Assembly: GCA_021802965.1 (NCBI GenBank)
Contig: JAJZQZ010000005.1
Location: forward strand, 1-41,214
Length of the DNA: 41,214 nucleotides
Direction of reading: 5' to 3'
From: Actinomycetes bacterium
GTDB taxonomy: Bacteria > Actinomycetota > Thermoleophilia > RBG-16-64-13
Below are positions 8,461 through 20,390 of the stretch, in pieces. Below the pieces are notes generated by a model. That model searched no databases, was not told where the DNA came from, and saw only the letters and a list, made by a program, of their open reading frames with translations. Every line of letters starts with the position of its first letter. Position 1 is the first letter of the stretch. A program made the translations under genes and the position numbers.

Positions 8461-9504
8461 TTGGAGAGGTCCCTGCACAAGGCAGGCGTGAGCAGCTTTT
8501 CCACATCCGCCGTCAGCGAGGCCGGCAAAGCGGTGGCCCTCGCGGTCGTCCTGACCATCGTCGCCGCGTACGTGCCGCTGATCGCGCTTTTCGTGATCCC
8601 CGCGCTGCCCTTGCCCATCGGTTTCGTGACCTTGAGGCGGGGCGTGAAGGTGGGCGTCGCGGCGACTGCGTGTGCGGCCGTCTTGGCGGGCGTGGTGACC
8701 GGACCCACGAACGGCCTCATGGCCCTACTGCTCGCGGGTGCCCTGGGCGTCGTCCTCGGCGTGGCGCTCCGTGCCCGGCGCGGTTTTTCCGCGACCCTGC
8801 TCATCACCGGCGCGGGCGCTAGCGTGGCCCTGGTCATATGGAGCGGCCTCGTGTGGGTCCTCACGGGCATGAGCGTCGACAAGGTCTTGAAGCTCATCGA
8901 CGAGTCTTTTGCCGCCGCGAGTAAGGCCTACAGCACGATGGGGATGTCGCAGGCTTCCATCGACGCCGCCTCGCAACAGGTGCGGCAGGCTGTCGACATG
9001 ATCCCCTACGTGGCCCCGTCCATCGTCGCTGTCGCGGGTGTCATGTTGGCGAGTGTGAGCCTCGCTCTCGCGGCGGCGGTCTACCCCCACGTCGGGGAGA
9101 GGTCGGTGGGCGAGCTGGCCTTCTCGCGTTTCCGCCTCCACTGGGGGACCGCGTACGGCTACATCGCTGGTCTGGCGCTGAGCCTGTTGGCATCCCGCTT
9201 CGGAGCCCATGAGGACACCGTCCGGCTGGTCGGACTGAACCTGCTGGTGTTCTTCCAGACCTTGTTCTTTCTTCAGGGACTGGCACTGGTCCACTGGTTC
9301 GCCGTCTCGCGCCAGATGAGCTCGGGCGGGCGCATGGTGCTCTATGCCGCCGCGGTCCTGGGCCAGGTCATGCTGCAACTCACGAGTTGGGCCGGCCTCC
9401 TGGATACTTGGTTCGATTATCGCAAGCGTTACCCCCCACAGGGAGTGGGACAGGGGCCGGTCACACCAGCGGGCCCCAGAATGAACGATCACGAGGAGAG
9501 CTAG
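8461..9504 (+). CDS. DUF2232 (YybS-like) polytopic membrane protein
   Basis: Multiple TM segments; conserved position between rpsR and rplI. TTG 8461 or GTG 8488 start. Confidence 0.8.
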   Translation: MERSLHKAGVSSFSTSAVSEAGKAVALAVVLTIVAAYVPLIALFVIPALPLPIGFVTLRRGVKVGVAATACAAVLAGVVTGPTNGLMALLLAGALGVVLGVALRARRGFSATLLITGAGASVALVIWSGLVWVLTGMSVDKVLKLIDESFAAASKAYSTMGMSQASIDAASQQVRQAVDMIPYVAPSIVAVAGVMLASVSLALAAAVYPHVGERSVGELAFSRFRLHWGTAYGYIAGLALSLLASRFGAHEDTVRLVGLNLLVFFQTLFFLQGLALVHWFAVSRQMSSGGRMVLYAAAVLGQVMLQLTSWAGLLDTWFDYRKRYPPQGVGQGPVTPAGPRMNDHEES

Positions 9505-9966
9505 ATGGAAGTGATACTGCTGAAAGATGTGGACAAGGTGGGCCAGAAGGGCGACGTGATCAACGTCTCCGATGGCTACGCCCGAAATTTCCTGTTCCCC
9601 CGGGCCTTAGCCCAGCAGGCCACTGCCGGTCGCGTGGCCGCGGTGCGGCGCTCGGTCGACGAGAAGGCCGCGCGTGAGCGCCGCGAAGCCGAGCAGGCCG
9701 AGGAGACCCGCGACCTACTGAACAAGACGGTCTTAACCATCCCCGCCTCGGTGGGTTCGGGCGACCGCCTGTTCGGGTCGATCACCAATGCCGACGTGGC
9801 CTCAGCGTTGTACGGGGCGCGCAAGATCCGCTTCGACAAGCGCAAGGTCCTGCTCGAAGAACCCATCAAGACCACGGGCACGTTCATGGTCAAGGTCGAT
9901 GTGCATCAGAGCGTCGAGCCGGCCGAGGTCAAGGTCATGGTGGTGCCTGAGGGCGCCCAAGCCTGA
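9505..9966 (+). CDS. rplI: 50S ribosomal protein L9
   Basis: [36 protein letters not shown]. Confidence 0.97.
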   Translation: MEVILLKDVDKVGQKGDVINVSDGYARNFLFPRALAQQATAGRVAAVRRSVDEKAARERREAEQAEETRDLLNKTVLTIPASVGSGDRLFGSITNADVASALYGARKIRFDKRKVLLEEPIKTTGTFMVKVDVHQSVEPAEVKVMVVPEGAQA

Positions 9967-9976
9967 GTACCGGCCC

Positions 9977-10140
9977 GAGGGCTGCTGAAGAGTGACGCTT
10001 CGCCGCCAGGGCGCGATGGACGAGTGGGAGACAAGGACGCAGGAAGCGCGAATAGCAGCGCTATTCGCACGACCGAGGACGCCGTATCGCGCCGGTCAGC
10101 GCGTCGTGGCGGCCAAGGCTTCGAGCTTCAGCAGCTCCTA
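9977..10140. repeat. Dispersed repeat copy A (full-length form)
   Basis: Terminal inverted repeat GCTGCTGAAG (9981-9990) / CTTCAGCAGC (10126-10135); internal palindrome GCGAATAGC-AGC-GCTATTCGC (10048-10068); 10072-10094 matches copy B inverted. Confidence 0.75.
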
Positions 10141-10160
10141 GAGGGCGCGGGGGGAAGACG

Positions 10161-11582
10161 ATGTCCCAGGGCGGACGGCGAGACGACGACGGGGGCGGCT
10201 ACCTGCCGCCTCAGAACCTCGACGCTGAGGTATCCGTCCTGGGCGCCTTGATGACGGCGCACAACCTGATGGCCGTCGTGAGCGAGATACTGCGTCCGCC
10301 CCACTTCTACCGGCCCTCGCACCAAGCCATCTACGAAGCGGCCGAGGACCTCTACAGCCGAGGCGAGCCTTTCGACTGGATCACGGTCAGCGAGGAGCTC
10401 AGCAACCGCGGCCGGCTCGAGGATGTGGGAGGCACCGCCTACGTGCACAGCCTGGTCGAGGCCGTGCCGGCCGTATCGAACGCCCGCTACTACGCCGAGA
10501 TCGTCCGCGAGCTCTACCTCTTGCGTTCATTGATCGACGTGGGCTCCCAGATCGCCGAGATGGGCTACCGGCGCGACCAGGCGCCCATGGATCTCATCGA
10601 CCGTGCGGAGCAGCTGGTCTTCGACATCGCCCAGAACCGAGCAACGGGCGAGATGGTGCCCATCGGGGAGGTCATCTCCGACAACTTCGTCGAGCTCGAG
10701 AAGATCATGACCGAGGGGCGCCGCAGCACGGGCGTCGAGACGGGCTTCCAGCGCCTGGACAACCTGATCACCGGGCTCCAGCCGGCCAACCTGATCGTGC
10801 TCGCCGCGCGTCCCTCGATGGGCAAGACCGCCCTCGCCCTGAACATCGCGCGGAACGTCGCGGTGAACCAGTCAAAGGGGGTCGTGGTCTTCAGCTTGGA
10901 GATGTCCAAGCCTGAGCTCGTCCAGCGCATGATGTGCGCCGAGGCGCGCATCGACAGTCAACGTCTGCGCCACGGGCAGCTCGAGCCGAGCGAATGGAGC
11001 AAGCTTACGCAAGCCCTGACCCCGCTGTACAACGCGCCGATCTTCATCGACGACACGGCCTCGGTGAACCTGATGGAGATCCGGGCCAAGTCGCGCCGGC
11101 TCAAAGCCCGGCACAGCGACCTGGGTCTCATAGTGATCGACTACCTGCAGCTCATGGTGGGCGATACGTCGGCCGAGAACCGGCAGCAGGAGATCGCCCG
11201 TATCTCGCGGGGTCTGAAGATCCTCGCCCGCGACCTCGACGTGCCGGTGCTGGCGCTGTCCCAGCTCTCACGCCAGGTCGAGCAGCGCACCAACCGGCGG
11301 CCGTTGCTCTCGGACCTGAGGGAGTCGGGCGCCATAGAGCAGGACGCGGACGTGGTGCTCTTCATCTACCGGGACGAGGAGTACAACAAGGACAGCGACC
11401 AGAAGGGCGTGGCCGAGATCATCGTGGGAAAGCAGCGGAACGGGCCGACGGGCCACTGCTCCCTCGCCTTCGTGAAGAGCTACACCCGGTTCATGGACAT
11501 GCCGGACGATGCCCGGGGCGGCGGTGGGGGCGGCGGCCGCGGAGCCATACCTCCAGACGACGGGGGCTGGAGCCGGGTTTGA
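10161..11582 (+). CDS. dnaB: Replicative DNA helicase DnaB
   Basis: PPQNLDAEVSVLGALM; ARPSMGKTALALNIARN; VIDYLQLM; LSDLRESGAIEQDADVV. No intein. Confidence 0.97.
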   Translation: MSQGGRRDDDGGGYLPPQNLDAEVSVLGALMTAHNLMAVVSEILRPPHFYRPSHQAIYEAAEDLYSRGEPFDWITVSEELSNRGRLEDVGGTAYVHSLVEAVPAVSNARYYAEIVRELYLLRSLIDVGSQIAEMGYRRDQAPMDLIDRAEQLVFDIAQNRATGEMVPIGEVISDNFVELEKIMTEGRRSTGVETGFQRLDNLITGLQPANLIVLAARPSMGKTALALNIARNVAVNQSKGVVVFSLEMSKPELVQRMMCAEARIDSQRLRHGQLEPSEWSKLTQALTPLYNAPIFIDDTASVNLMEIRAKSRRLKARHSDLGLIVIDYLQLMVGDTSAENRQQEIARISRGLKILARDLDVPVLALSQLSRQVEQRTNRRPLLSDLRESGAIEQDADVVLFIYRDEEYNKDSDQKGVAEIIVGKQRNGPTGHCSLAFVKSYTRFMDMPDDARGGGGGGGRGAIPPDDGGWSRV

Positions 11583-11589
11583 GCAGCTC

Positions 11590-13110
11590 ATGACGAGCCT
11601 TCAGGCAACGGTTCTTGGCCCCTTCGCCTACCGCCCGGTGGAGCTGCTCGAGCGGATCGGGGCTTTCCCGACGGGTATGGGACTCGACGGGGCCGGCGAG
11701 CCGCCGGAGGATCCCGGGAAGCTCGCGGTGCTCCTGGACAGTGCCGGGGGCAGCGCCAAGCTGGCGCGGCGCTCGTTCCTCGCCTGGCAGCCGAACATGC
11801 ACCTGTGGGCCAAGGACGGCCGGGTCGTCGTGTCTCGGGCGAGTGGAGGCAGGCCCATTGGCCGCGGGGACGGCGGTCGGTCGCGGTGGGTTCGTGAGGA
11901 ATCGAACGGAGACCCCTTCGTGGTTTTGCGGGAGCTTCTCGCGGAGGCAAAAGGCGAGCAGCCGGTCTGGTGGGGCCCCCGGGGAGGCGACCTGGAGTGG
12001 GTGGGTGCGTATGGCCTCGTCACCTACGACGCCGCCCGTTACATCGAGAGGCTGCCGGACTCGGTCACCGACGACCTGCGCATCCCCGATTTCGACGTGC
12101 TCTTCCCCACGCGCTGGCTCTGTTTCGATCACGAGCGAGACCAGGTCGTCGCGGTCGCGGAGAGCATCGACGCTTTGGAGGAGGTCGAGCGGTTGGTCTC
12201 GGCCGCGGCGCGTGCGCCGCGGGGCCAGCTGGGGCTCGATGTCGCAGGGCATAGCCGCGACGAGAGTCTGGGCACGGCTTCGAACGTGACAAAGGCCGAG
12301 TACGAGGAGATGGTCTCGCGCGGCCGCGAGTACGTATGGGCCGGTGACGTCTTCCAGACCAACCTCGCACAGCGGCTGCAGATGAGCTACATGGGGGGAT
12401 CCGCCCTGCTCTACCGGGTGCTGCGGGAGGTGAACCCCTCGCCCTTCGCCGGTTACCTCCGCCTATCGGGCTACGAGCTCTTCTCCAGCTCGCCCGAACG
12501 GCTGGTCCGCCTGAGGGGCAGCAGCGCGGACTCGCGCCCCATCGCGGGCACGCGCCGCCGGGGACGCGACTTCGCCGAGGATGGCCTTTTGGCCGACGAC
12601 CTGAACCTCGACCCGAAGGAGAGGGCCGAGCACATCATGCTGGTCGACCTGGAGCGGAACGACCTCGGGCGGGTGTGCGAATACGGCAGCGTCCACGTGG
12701 ACGAGCTGATGGTCAACGAGAGGTACTCCCACGTCATCCACATCGTGAGCAACGTCGCGGGGACTCTCGCGCCGGGCAAGGACGCGGTGGACCTGCTACG
12801 GGCGCTCTTCCCGGGGGGGACCATAACCGGCTGCCCGAAGGTGCGCTGCATGGAGATCATCGACGAGCTTGAGACCGTGCGTCGCGGCCCCTATACCGGG
12901 TCCTTCGGGTTCTTCGGGTATGGGGGAGACATGGATACGAACATCGTGATCCGTACCCTCGTGCGCGTGGATGGGCGGGTCTACGCCCAGGCCGGAGGGG
13001 GCGTCGTGGCCGATTCGGTGCCGGAGCGCGAGTACCTCGAGAGTCTGAGCAAGGCCGAGGCGATGGTTCGCGCTGTGGGCTTGGCTTCGCGGCTGAGCTC
13101 CACTGGGTAA
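11590..13110 (+). CDS. pabB: Aminodeoxychorismate synthase component I / chorismate-binding enzyme
   Basis: FQTNLAQRLQM...NPSPFAGYLRL..YELFSSSPERLVRLRG..DSRPIAGTRRRG...PGGTITGCPKVRCMEIIDELE. Confidence 0.92.
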   Translation: MTSLQATVLGPFAYRPVELLERIGAFPTGMGLDGAGEPPEDPGKLAVLLDSAGGSAKLARRSFLAWQPNMHLWAKDGRVVVSRASGGRPIGRGDGGRSRWVREESNGDPFVVLRELLAEAKGEQPVWWGPRGGDLEWVGAYGLVTYDAARYIERLPDSVTDDLRIPDFDVLFPTRWLCFDHERDQVVAVAESIDALEEVERLVSAAARAPRGQLGLDVAGHSRDESLGTASNVTKAEYEEMVSRGREYVWAGDVFQTNLAQRLQMSYMGGSALLYRVLREVNPSPFAGYLRLSGYELFSSSPERLVRLRGSSADSRPIAGTRRRGRDFAEDGLLADDLNLDPKERAEHIMLVDLERNDLGRVCEYGSVHVDELMVNERYSHVIHIVSNVAGTLAPGKDAVDLLRALFPGGTITGCPKVRCMEIIDELETVRRGPYTGSFGFFGYGGDMDTNIVIRTLVRVDGRVYAQAGGGVVADSVPEREYLESLSKAEAMVRAVGLASRLSSTG

Positions 13111-13123
13111 GGCGGGTCCGCGC

Positions 13124-14017
13124 ATGGCCGGGGAGGTCCCTCCCGACATCCTTCCCGACGTCGTCCTACTCGACGGTCGCCTGGTCGAGCCGGAGAAGGC
13201 GCTCGTGTCGGCGTTCGATCGGGGGTTGCTGTTCGGCGAGAGCGTCTTCGAGACACTCAAGGTGGTCGGCGGCGAGCCCTGTCTCTGGTCCGCCCATTCC
13301 ATCCGGCTGGGCGCCGCGTGTGCCGAGCTTGGGTTCCCCATCAGGCTGCAGGAGATCGAAGCGGGGGTACGGGCTTTGTTGAGGGAACGGCCTGTTGGCC
13401 GGGGCGCTCTGCGCATCCAGGTCACGGGCGGAGTGCAACCGGGAGGTGGCCGGGGCATGACGGCGCCTCGAGAGGGAAGGCGGCCGCGGGTGGTGGCCCG
13501 CGTGGACGGGGTGACTGGATTCGAAGAGCGCTGGTACGAGCGAGGAGTGGGGGTGATCACCGCCGCCGACCTCCACCGCCCGCTGCCCTGGCTCAAGTCG
13601 GGGAGCTATCTCGCGAGTGTCGCGGCGAAGGCGCGGGCCGAGGAGGCCGGGGCTTTCGAGTGCCTGTTGATGGGCGGGGAGCCGCCTGGTCTGACCGAGG
13701 GGTCGTTCTCCAACCTGTTGCTGTGGGACGGCGAGGCGCTCGTCTCGCCTCCGGCCGGGCACAGGCTTCCGGGAGTGACGGTGGGCGTGGTGGTAGAAGA
13801 AGCGCGCGTGATGGGTATCACGACCGAGGAGCGCCGGGTGACCGTGCAGGAGGCTCGCGAGGGCGTCATCCTGTTGACCGGCAGTCTCGTGGGAGTCTGC
13901 CGGTGCGTGAGCCTCGATGGGCGTCCTCTGGTGGGAGCGGGGGAGCCATCGGCGAGGCTACGGAAGGCGCTCGAGCAGCGGGAGGCCACGTCGCGAGAGC
14001 ACTGGAGAGTGGGATGA
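13124..14017 (+). CDS. pabC: Aminotransferase class IV, probable aminodeoxychorismate lyase
   Basis: DRGLLFGESVFETLKV; LKSGSYLASVAAKARAEEAGAFECLLM; TEGSFSNLLLW; follows pabB. Confidence 0.88.
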   Translation: MAGEVPPDILPDVVLLDGRLVEPEKALVSAFDRGLLFGESVFETLKVVGGEPCLWSAHSIRLGAACAELGFPIRLQEIEAGVRALLRERPVGRGALRIQVTGGVQPGGGRGMTAPREGRRPRVVARVDGVTGFEERWYERGVGVITAADLHRPLPWLKSGSYLASVAAKARAEEAGAFECLLMGGEPPGLTEGSFSNLLLWDGEALVSPPAGHRLPGVTVGVVVEEARVMGITTEERRVTVQEAREGVILLTGSLVGVCRCVSLDGRPLVGAGEPSARLRKALEQREATSREHWRVG

Positions 14018-15432
14018 GGGTGGCGGCCGAGGGGACGGAGCGGTACGACGCGATCATCGTGGGGGCCGGGCCGGCGGGCATCTTCGCCGCGCTCGAGCTT
14101 GCGGGCGAGTCCGATCTCGACATCCTTCTCGTGGAGAAGGGGTGCGCTCTTCACGAACGCCGCTGTCCCTCCCGGGAGTCCGGCCGCTGTGTCCACTGCC
14201 GTCCCTGCGACATCACCTGTGGGTGGGGTGGAGCGGGGGCGTTCTCGGACGGCAAGCTGACCCTCAGCCCCGAAGTGGGGGGGTGGCTCGGCGAGTACGT
14301 CGGCGTGGAGCGCCTGAAGGAGGCGATCCTCGTCGTCGACCGCGTGTGGCGGGATTTCGGCGCCCCCGACATACTGCACGGGGCCGACCCGGACAAGGTG
14401 GCGTCGTGGCGCGTGCGCGCGCTCCGGCAGCGCCTGCGTCTCGTCGATTCCCCGATCCGGCACATGGGCACCGAGCGCTGTGTGGAAGTCCTCGAGGCGA
14501 TGCGCCTGGCTCTCGATGGCCGCGTCCACATCCTGACCGATACGCCGGTGACGTCCATAGTGGTGACCGACGGAGCCGCCGGGGGACAGGTCGCGGGCGT
14601 CGTGACTGCTGACGGCTCTCGGTTCGAGAGCCCGGTGGTGATCCTCGCGCCGGGGCGTGAGGGGGCGGCGTGGCTGCAGGCCGAGGCCGAGCAGCTCGGC
14701 CTGTCGGTGACCACCAATGCGGTGGATATCGGCGTCCGGGTGGAGGTGCCCGCCGTCGTCACCGACGAGATCACCGACGACCTGTACGAACCCAAGCTGC
14801 TCTACACCACTTCCCGTTTCGAGGACCCGGTGCGGACGTTCTGCATGAACCCCTGCGGCGAGGTGAGCAAGGAGAACTACGGCGACGTCGTCACCGTGAA
14901 CGGGCATAGCTGGGGCGAGGGGGGGCCGAAGACGCTCTCGACCAACTTCGCCTTGCTGGTCTCGACGCGCTTCACGCATCCGTTCAAGGATCCCATCGCC
15001 TATGGCAAGTCCATCGCGCGCCTGGCCAACCTGCTGGGCGAGGACATCATCGTCCAGCGGCTGACCGACCTGCAGGCAGGGCGCCGCACAACCAAAGAGA
15101 GGCTCGCGCGGTGCAGCGTGCCGCCAACCATGGCCGGATCGACACCCGGAGACCTGAGCTTCGTCCTTCCGTATCGACACCTGCAGGACATCATCGACAT
15201 GCTCGAGGCCATGGATGGGTTGCTTCCCGGGGTGGCGGGTAGAGATACCCTGCTGTACGGGGTCGAGGTCAAGTTCTACTCGTCGCGTCTGGAGCTCGAC
15301 GAGGGGCTGCAGACGAAGGTGCGGGGGCTGTACGCGGTCGGCGATGGGGCGGGAGTGACCCGGGGCCTGGTTCAGGCTTCGGCCTCCGGCTTGGTCGCGG
15401 CGCGGGCGGTACTTTTGGGGGCCGCCACGTAG
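14014..15432 (+). CDS. NAD(P)/FAD-dependent oxidoreductase (COG2509-like)
   Basis: YDAIIVGAGPAGIFAALELA; GRCVHCRPCDITCGWGGAGAFSDGKLTLS; ATGA overlap with pabC. Confidence 0.88.
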   Translation: MRVAAEGTERYDAIIVGAGPAGIFAALELAGESDLDILLVEKGCALHERRCPSRESGRCVHCRPCDITCGWGGAGAFSDGKLTLSPEVGGWLGEYVGVERLKEAILVVDRVWRDFGAPDILHGADPDKVASWRVRALRQRLRLVDSPIRHMGTERCVEVLEAMRLALDGRVHILTDTPVTSIVVTDGAAGGQVAGVVTADGSRFESPVVILAPGREGAAWLQAEAEQLGLSVTTNAVDIGVRVEVPAVVTDEITDDLYEPKLLYTTSRFEDPVRTFCMNPCGEVSKENYGDVVTVNGHSWGEGGPKTLSTNFALLVSTRFTHPFKDPIAYGKSIARLANLLGEDIIVQRLTDLQAGRRTTKERLARCSVPPTMAGSTPGDLSFVLPYRHLQDIIDMLEAMDGLLPGVAGRDTLLYGVEVKFYSSRLELDEGLQTKVRGLYAVGDGAGVTRGLVQASASGLVAARAVLLGAAT

Positions 15433-15488
15433 CCAGCGCGCGGCGACGCAGTGGGGTCGCTTGTTCCCGCGGCCTCGGGCTGCCCTGA

Positions 15489-16838
<1,350 letters not shown>

Positions 16839-16852
16839 AGGGCAACCGTCTC

Positions 16853-18463
16853 CTAAAGGGCCAGCCGGTAGCCCTGGCTGCGGAGCTCGGCGGCCACGTC
16901 GAGGTAGGGAACCTTGGCCGGAGCGATGCCCTTGGACAGGGCCAACGCGGCGATCACTCCTGCTGCTCCGCCTGTGTTCGCCCTCACCGGTTCCATGCGC
17001 GCGGCGCTGTTGTATGCCAGGTGGTCGGCGGAGAGCGGCCCGGGAATGAGAAGGTCCGGGAAATCGGCGGAGATGACCGCTCCCAGGGGGATGTTCACGA
17101 AGGCCCCCTCGTGGTCCTGGATGACCGGGAGGTGCACGTCGTACCGGGCGTAACGGCCGAAGACCACAGTCTGCGAGGCCACTCCGTGGCTGACTTCGTC
17201 GCCGGTGTACGTGCGCAGCCCGACCACCCGGGGACCTTCGCGCAGGTAGAGGCGGTTTGGCACGGCCGCGACCCCCACCGAGGGATACTTGTTCTCCTGC
17301 AGGTAGCGCACCTTGTCGAGTGCCCACTGCAGGACGAGGTCGCGGAGGCGCTGCCGGATCTTCGGGTCGTCGCGGTAGCCGAAGACGTAGGTGTAGGGGA
17401 GCGCGATATCCCAGGGATAGTCGCCCCAGGTCTCGTTGAACTCGCGCTTGCCGTTGGGGAGGGGGTGCGTCATGGTCCAGCTGCTCGCGAAGGCATCGAC
17501 GTTGCGTTGGGCCATCCGGTCGTCGGGCTTGTAGTCCGCCGGGTCGTAGGAGGGGTGGACAAGGGTGGCCACTTGGGGCGCTTTGCCCGAGTAGACCTTG
17601 AGCGTGAGGAGGGTGCTCACGCGCTGGATCCAGGTGTCCTTGACGTCGCCGTCGGGTTTGGGGGGTGGCCCGGTGGCGGGTCCGAACACCGTGCCGCCCA
17701 GACCGTAGCGGTAGCGGGCGCCCAGAGCCAGGGCGAGATCTCCCTCGACCGACGCGTCGATCAGCACCTTGGCCTTTACCCTGATGGTCTCGCCGCCCGC
17801 CGTGCGAAGGACGACCTCGCTGGCTCCTCGCTGGTAGCGGGCCGAGATCAGGTGCGCGCAGAGCAGGGTGGTGCCGGGCCGGCCCACCCCTCCGCGGTCG
17901 ATGAACCAGCGCAGCTGCTGTGACGCCACCTCGGGCTCGACCACCAACCGCCCCTCGTTGTTGACGGCGTTGATGCCTCGGGCTTTGTAGTCGGCGATCA
18001 CGGCACGCCGGAACTCGGCCCAGAAGCCGCTGACCAGCGGATCGCCGTGGTACGCATAGATGTCCTCGACCGCCAAGCCTTGGGCGGCCATGGCGGTCGG
18101 TCGTGGGGACGACGCCGCGATGACCAGTCGCAGCGTGCCGCCGCCCGCGGGCGGGTGGGCCGCGCGGGCTTTTTGCAGGGCGCGCAGGGCGCCGATACCC
18201 TGAGTCGTCGTATCCCAGATGAAGACGTCGGCCGTGACCTCGCGGTCGACGGCGGCGGATACGGGAACAGGCTCAGAACCGGGGCCTGAGTCGGCGGAGG
18301 GGCCTGCGTCGGCGCCGGGTCCGGGGTCGGCGGCGGCCGGGGCCCACGAGGGGGAGGCCGCCCATGCCGCGATAAGGACGGCGATGCCGAGGCACACGCC
18401 GATGTGCGACAGGGTATTGAGTGTTGTGTGAAGTCCGGCTCGGAAGGCGGCCCGGATGCTCAT
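16853..18463 (-). CDS. Secreted FAD-dependent oxidoreductase-like protein (FAD_oxidored family)
   Basis: N-terminal hydrophobic segment; KVLIDASVEGDLALALGARYRYG; LLIPGPLSADHLAYNSAARMEPVRANTGGAAGVIAALAL. Confidence 0.75.
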   Translation of the reverse strand: MSIRAAFRAGLHTTLNTLSHIGVCLGIAVLIAAWAASPSWAPAAADPGPGADAGPSADSGPGSEPVPVSAAVDREVTADVFIWDTTTQGIGALRALQKARAAHPPAGGGTLRLVIAASSPRPTAMAAQGLAVEDIYAYHGDPLVSGFWAEFRRAVIADYKARGINAVNNEGRLVVEPEVASQQLRWFIDRGGVGRPGTTLLCAHLISARYQRGASEVVLRTAGGETIRVKAKVLIDASVEGDLALALGARYRYGLGGTVFGPATGPPPKPDGDVKDTWIQRVSTLLTLKVYSGKAPQVATLVHPSYDPADYKPDDRMAQRNVDAFASSWTMTHPLPNGKREFNETWGDYPWDIALPYTYVFGYRDDPKIRQRLRDLVLQWALDKVRYLQENKYPSVGVAAVPNRLYLREGPRVVGLRTYTGDEVSHGVASQTVVFGRYARYDVHLPVIQDHEGAFVNIPLGAVISADFPDLLIPGPLSADHLAYNSAARMEPVRANTGGAAGVIAALALSKGIAPAKVPYLDVAAELRSQGYRLAL

Positions 18464-18564
18464 GTGGTTCTCCGCGAGCGAAGGTACGACGACACCATCT
18501 TACCTGAGCTCTCCGGTAGAATGTGGCGGTCGGTTCGAGCGGGAGCGGATGGGAGGGCGCGGAG

Positions 18565-19857
18565 ATGGCACTCGATGTGCTCGTCGTGGGGAGTGGCGGC
18601 CGGGAACACGCCCTGGTGACGGGCCTCAGGCGCAGTCCCGACCTCGGACGGCTCTTCTGTGCGCCGGGGAACGCCGGCATCGGCCGTGACGCCATCCTGG
18701 TACCGATCGCGGCGGACGACATCCGGGGCTTGGCGGACTTCGCTGAGCGGGAGGGCATCGATCTTACCGTCGTCGGTCCCGAAGCTCCTCTCGTCGAGGG
18801 GATCGCCGACATCTTCGAGGCCCGTGGACTGACCGTCTTCGGCCCCGTGCAGGAGGGGGCGCTGCTCGAAGGCTCCAAATCCTTCGCCAAGGGCGTCATG
18901 GCGGCCGCCGGTGTGCCGACGGGACGGGCGGCCCCTTTCAACGACTACGACTCCGCCCATGCGTACCTGCGCGAGCACGGCGTGCCCATCGTGGTAAAGG
19001 CCGACGGGCTGGCGGCGGGCAAGGGCGTGACGGTGGCGCAGACCATCGCCGAGGCCGACGAAGCCCTGCGTGAGTGTTTTCTCGAGGATCGGTTCGGCGT
19101 CGCCGGGCGGACCGTGCTGTTGGAGGAATGCCTGGTGGGCGAGGAGGTCTCCTTGCTCGCCATCGTGAGCGGCGGGCGGGTCCTGCCGCTGGCGCCGGCC
19201 CAGGACTACAAGCGCATCTTCGACGGCGACAAGGGCCCGAACACGGGCGGCATGGGCTGCTACTCGCCGGTCCCGAGCATGACCCCGGCCCTGTACGACG
19301 AGATCGTGCGCACCGTCTTCCGACCGACGGTCGACGAGCTGCAGCGACGGGGCGTGGACTTTCGCGGAGTGCTGTATGCGGGCATGATCCTGACCGCCGA
19401 CGGACCGCGGGTGCTCGAGTTCAATACCCGGTTCGGCGACCCGGAGACGCAGGCCTTGATCCCGCGCCTGCGCTCCGACCTGCTCGCTCTCCTGCGGGCG
19501 GCGGCTCGGGGCGAGGAGCTACCCGAGGCGGCCGAGTGGAGCGAGGGGCCCTGCGTCGGTGTGGTCATGGCCTCGCGGGGGTATCCGGCCTCGTCGTCCA
19601 AAGGCGACGTGATCCGGGGTCTCGACCAGGCGGTGGCTCTGCCGGGAGTCGAGGTGTTCCATTCGGGGACCGCGCTGAACGGGGGCGACCTCGTCACCGA
19701 CGGCGGGCGCGTGCTGACGGTGAGCGCGCTCGGCTCGTCCTTCGCCGAAGCCCGCCGCCTCGCTTATCAGGGTGTGGCGCTCATCGACTTCGAGGGGTCA
19801 CAACATCGCACCGATATCGCGCTGCGCGCGGAGCTGGGGGAGGAGGGGGAGGCATGA
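18565..19857 (+). CDS. purD: Phosphoribosylamine-glycine ligase
   Basis: [55 protein letters not shown]. Confidence 0.97.
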   Translation: MALDVLVVGSGGREHALVTGLRRSPDLGRLFCAPGNAGIGRDAILVPIAADDIRGLADFAEREGIDLTVVGPEAPLVEGIADIFEARGLTVFGPVQEGALLEGSKSFAKGVMAAAGVPTGRAAPFNDYDSAHAYLREHGVPIVVKADGLAAGKGVTVAQTIAEADEALRECFLEDRFGVAGRTVLLEECLVGEEVSLLAIVSGGRVLPLAPAQDYKRIFDGDKGPNTGGMGCYSPVPSMTPALYDEIVRTVFRPTVDELQRRGVDFRGVLYAGMILTADGPRVLEFNTRFGDPETQALIPRLRSDLLALLRAAARGEELPEAAEWSEGPCVGVVMASRGYPASSSKGDVIRGLDQAVALPGVEVFHSGTALNGGDLVTDGGRVLTVSALGSSFAEARRLAYQGVALIDFEGSQHRTDIALRAELGEEGEA

Positions 19858-20390
19858 GCCATCCCGAGCTGGAGCCGGAGGTGGCGGTACTGCTCGAGCG
19901 CATCGACATCGACGCGCCGCTGGTCGGTATCGTGATGGGCTCGGAGTCCGACGCCGACGTCATGCAGGCCGCCGCGGACGAGCTGGCCGATCGGGGCATC
20001 AGCTACGAGGTCAACGTGCTCTCCGCCCACCGGGACCCCGAAGGCGTGCGGGAATACGCCCTCTCCGCCGAACCGCGGGGCATCAAGGTGATCATCGCGG
20101 GAGCCGGCAAGGCGGCGGCGCTGCCCGGCGTCATCGCCGCTTACACCGACCTGCCCGTCATCGGGGTGCCGATCCGCACCTCCGACCTGGGCGGCCTCGA
20201 CTCGTTGCTGTCGATGGTGCAGATGCCGAGCGGAGTCCCGGTCGCGTGCGTGGCCATCAACGGCGCACGTAACGCGGCCATCCTGGCGGCGAAGATGCTG
20301 CGTCTCTGCTGGCTCATCTCGGCCCCGTCCGGCCTGGGGACCGATATCGCCTTGCCCGACGAAGGCTCCGACGAGGACGACCTCTCGTGA
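19854..20390 (+). CDS. purE: N5-carboxyaminoimidazole ribonucleotide mutase / AIR carboxylase
   Basis: [37 protein letters not shown] overlap with purD. Confidence 0.95.
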   Translation: MSHPELEPEVAVLLERIDIDAPLVGIVMGSESDADVMQAAADELADRGISYEVNVLSAHRDPEGVREYALSAEPRGIKVIIAGAGKAAALPGVIAAYTDLPVIGVPIRTSDLGGLDSLLSMVQMPSGVPVACVAINGARNAAILAAKMLRLCWLISAPSGLGTDIALPDEGSDEDDLS

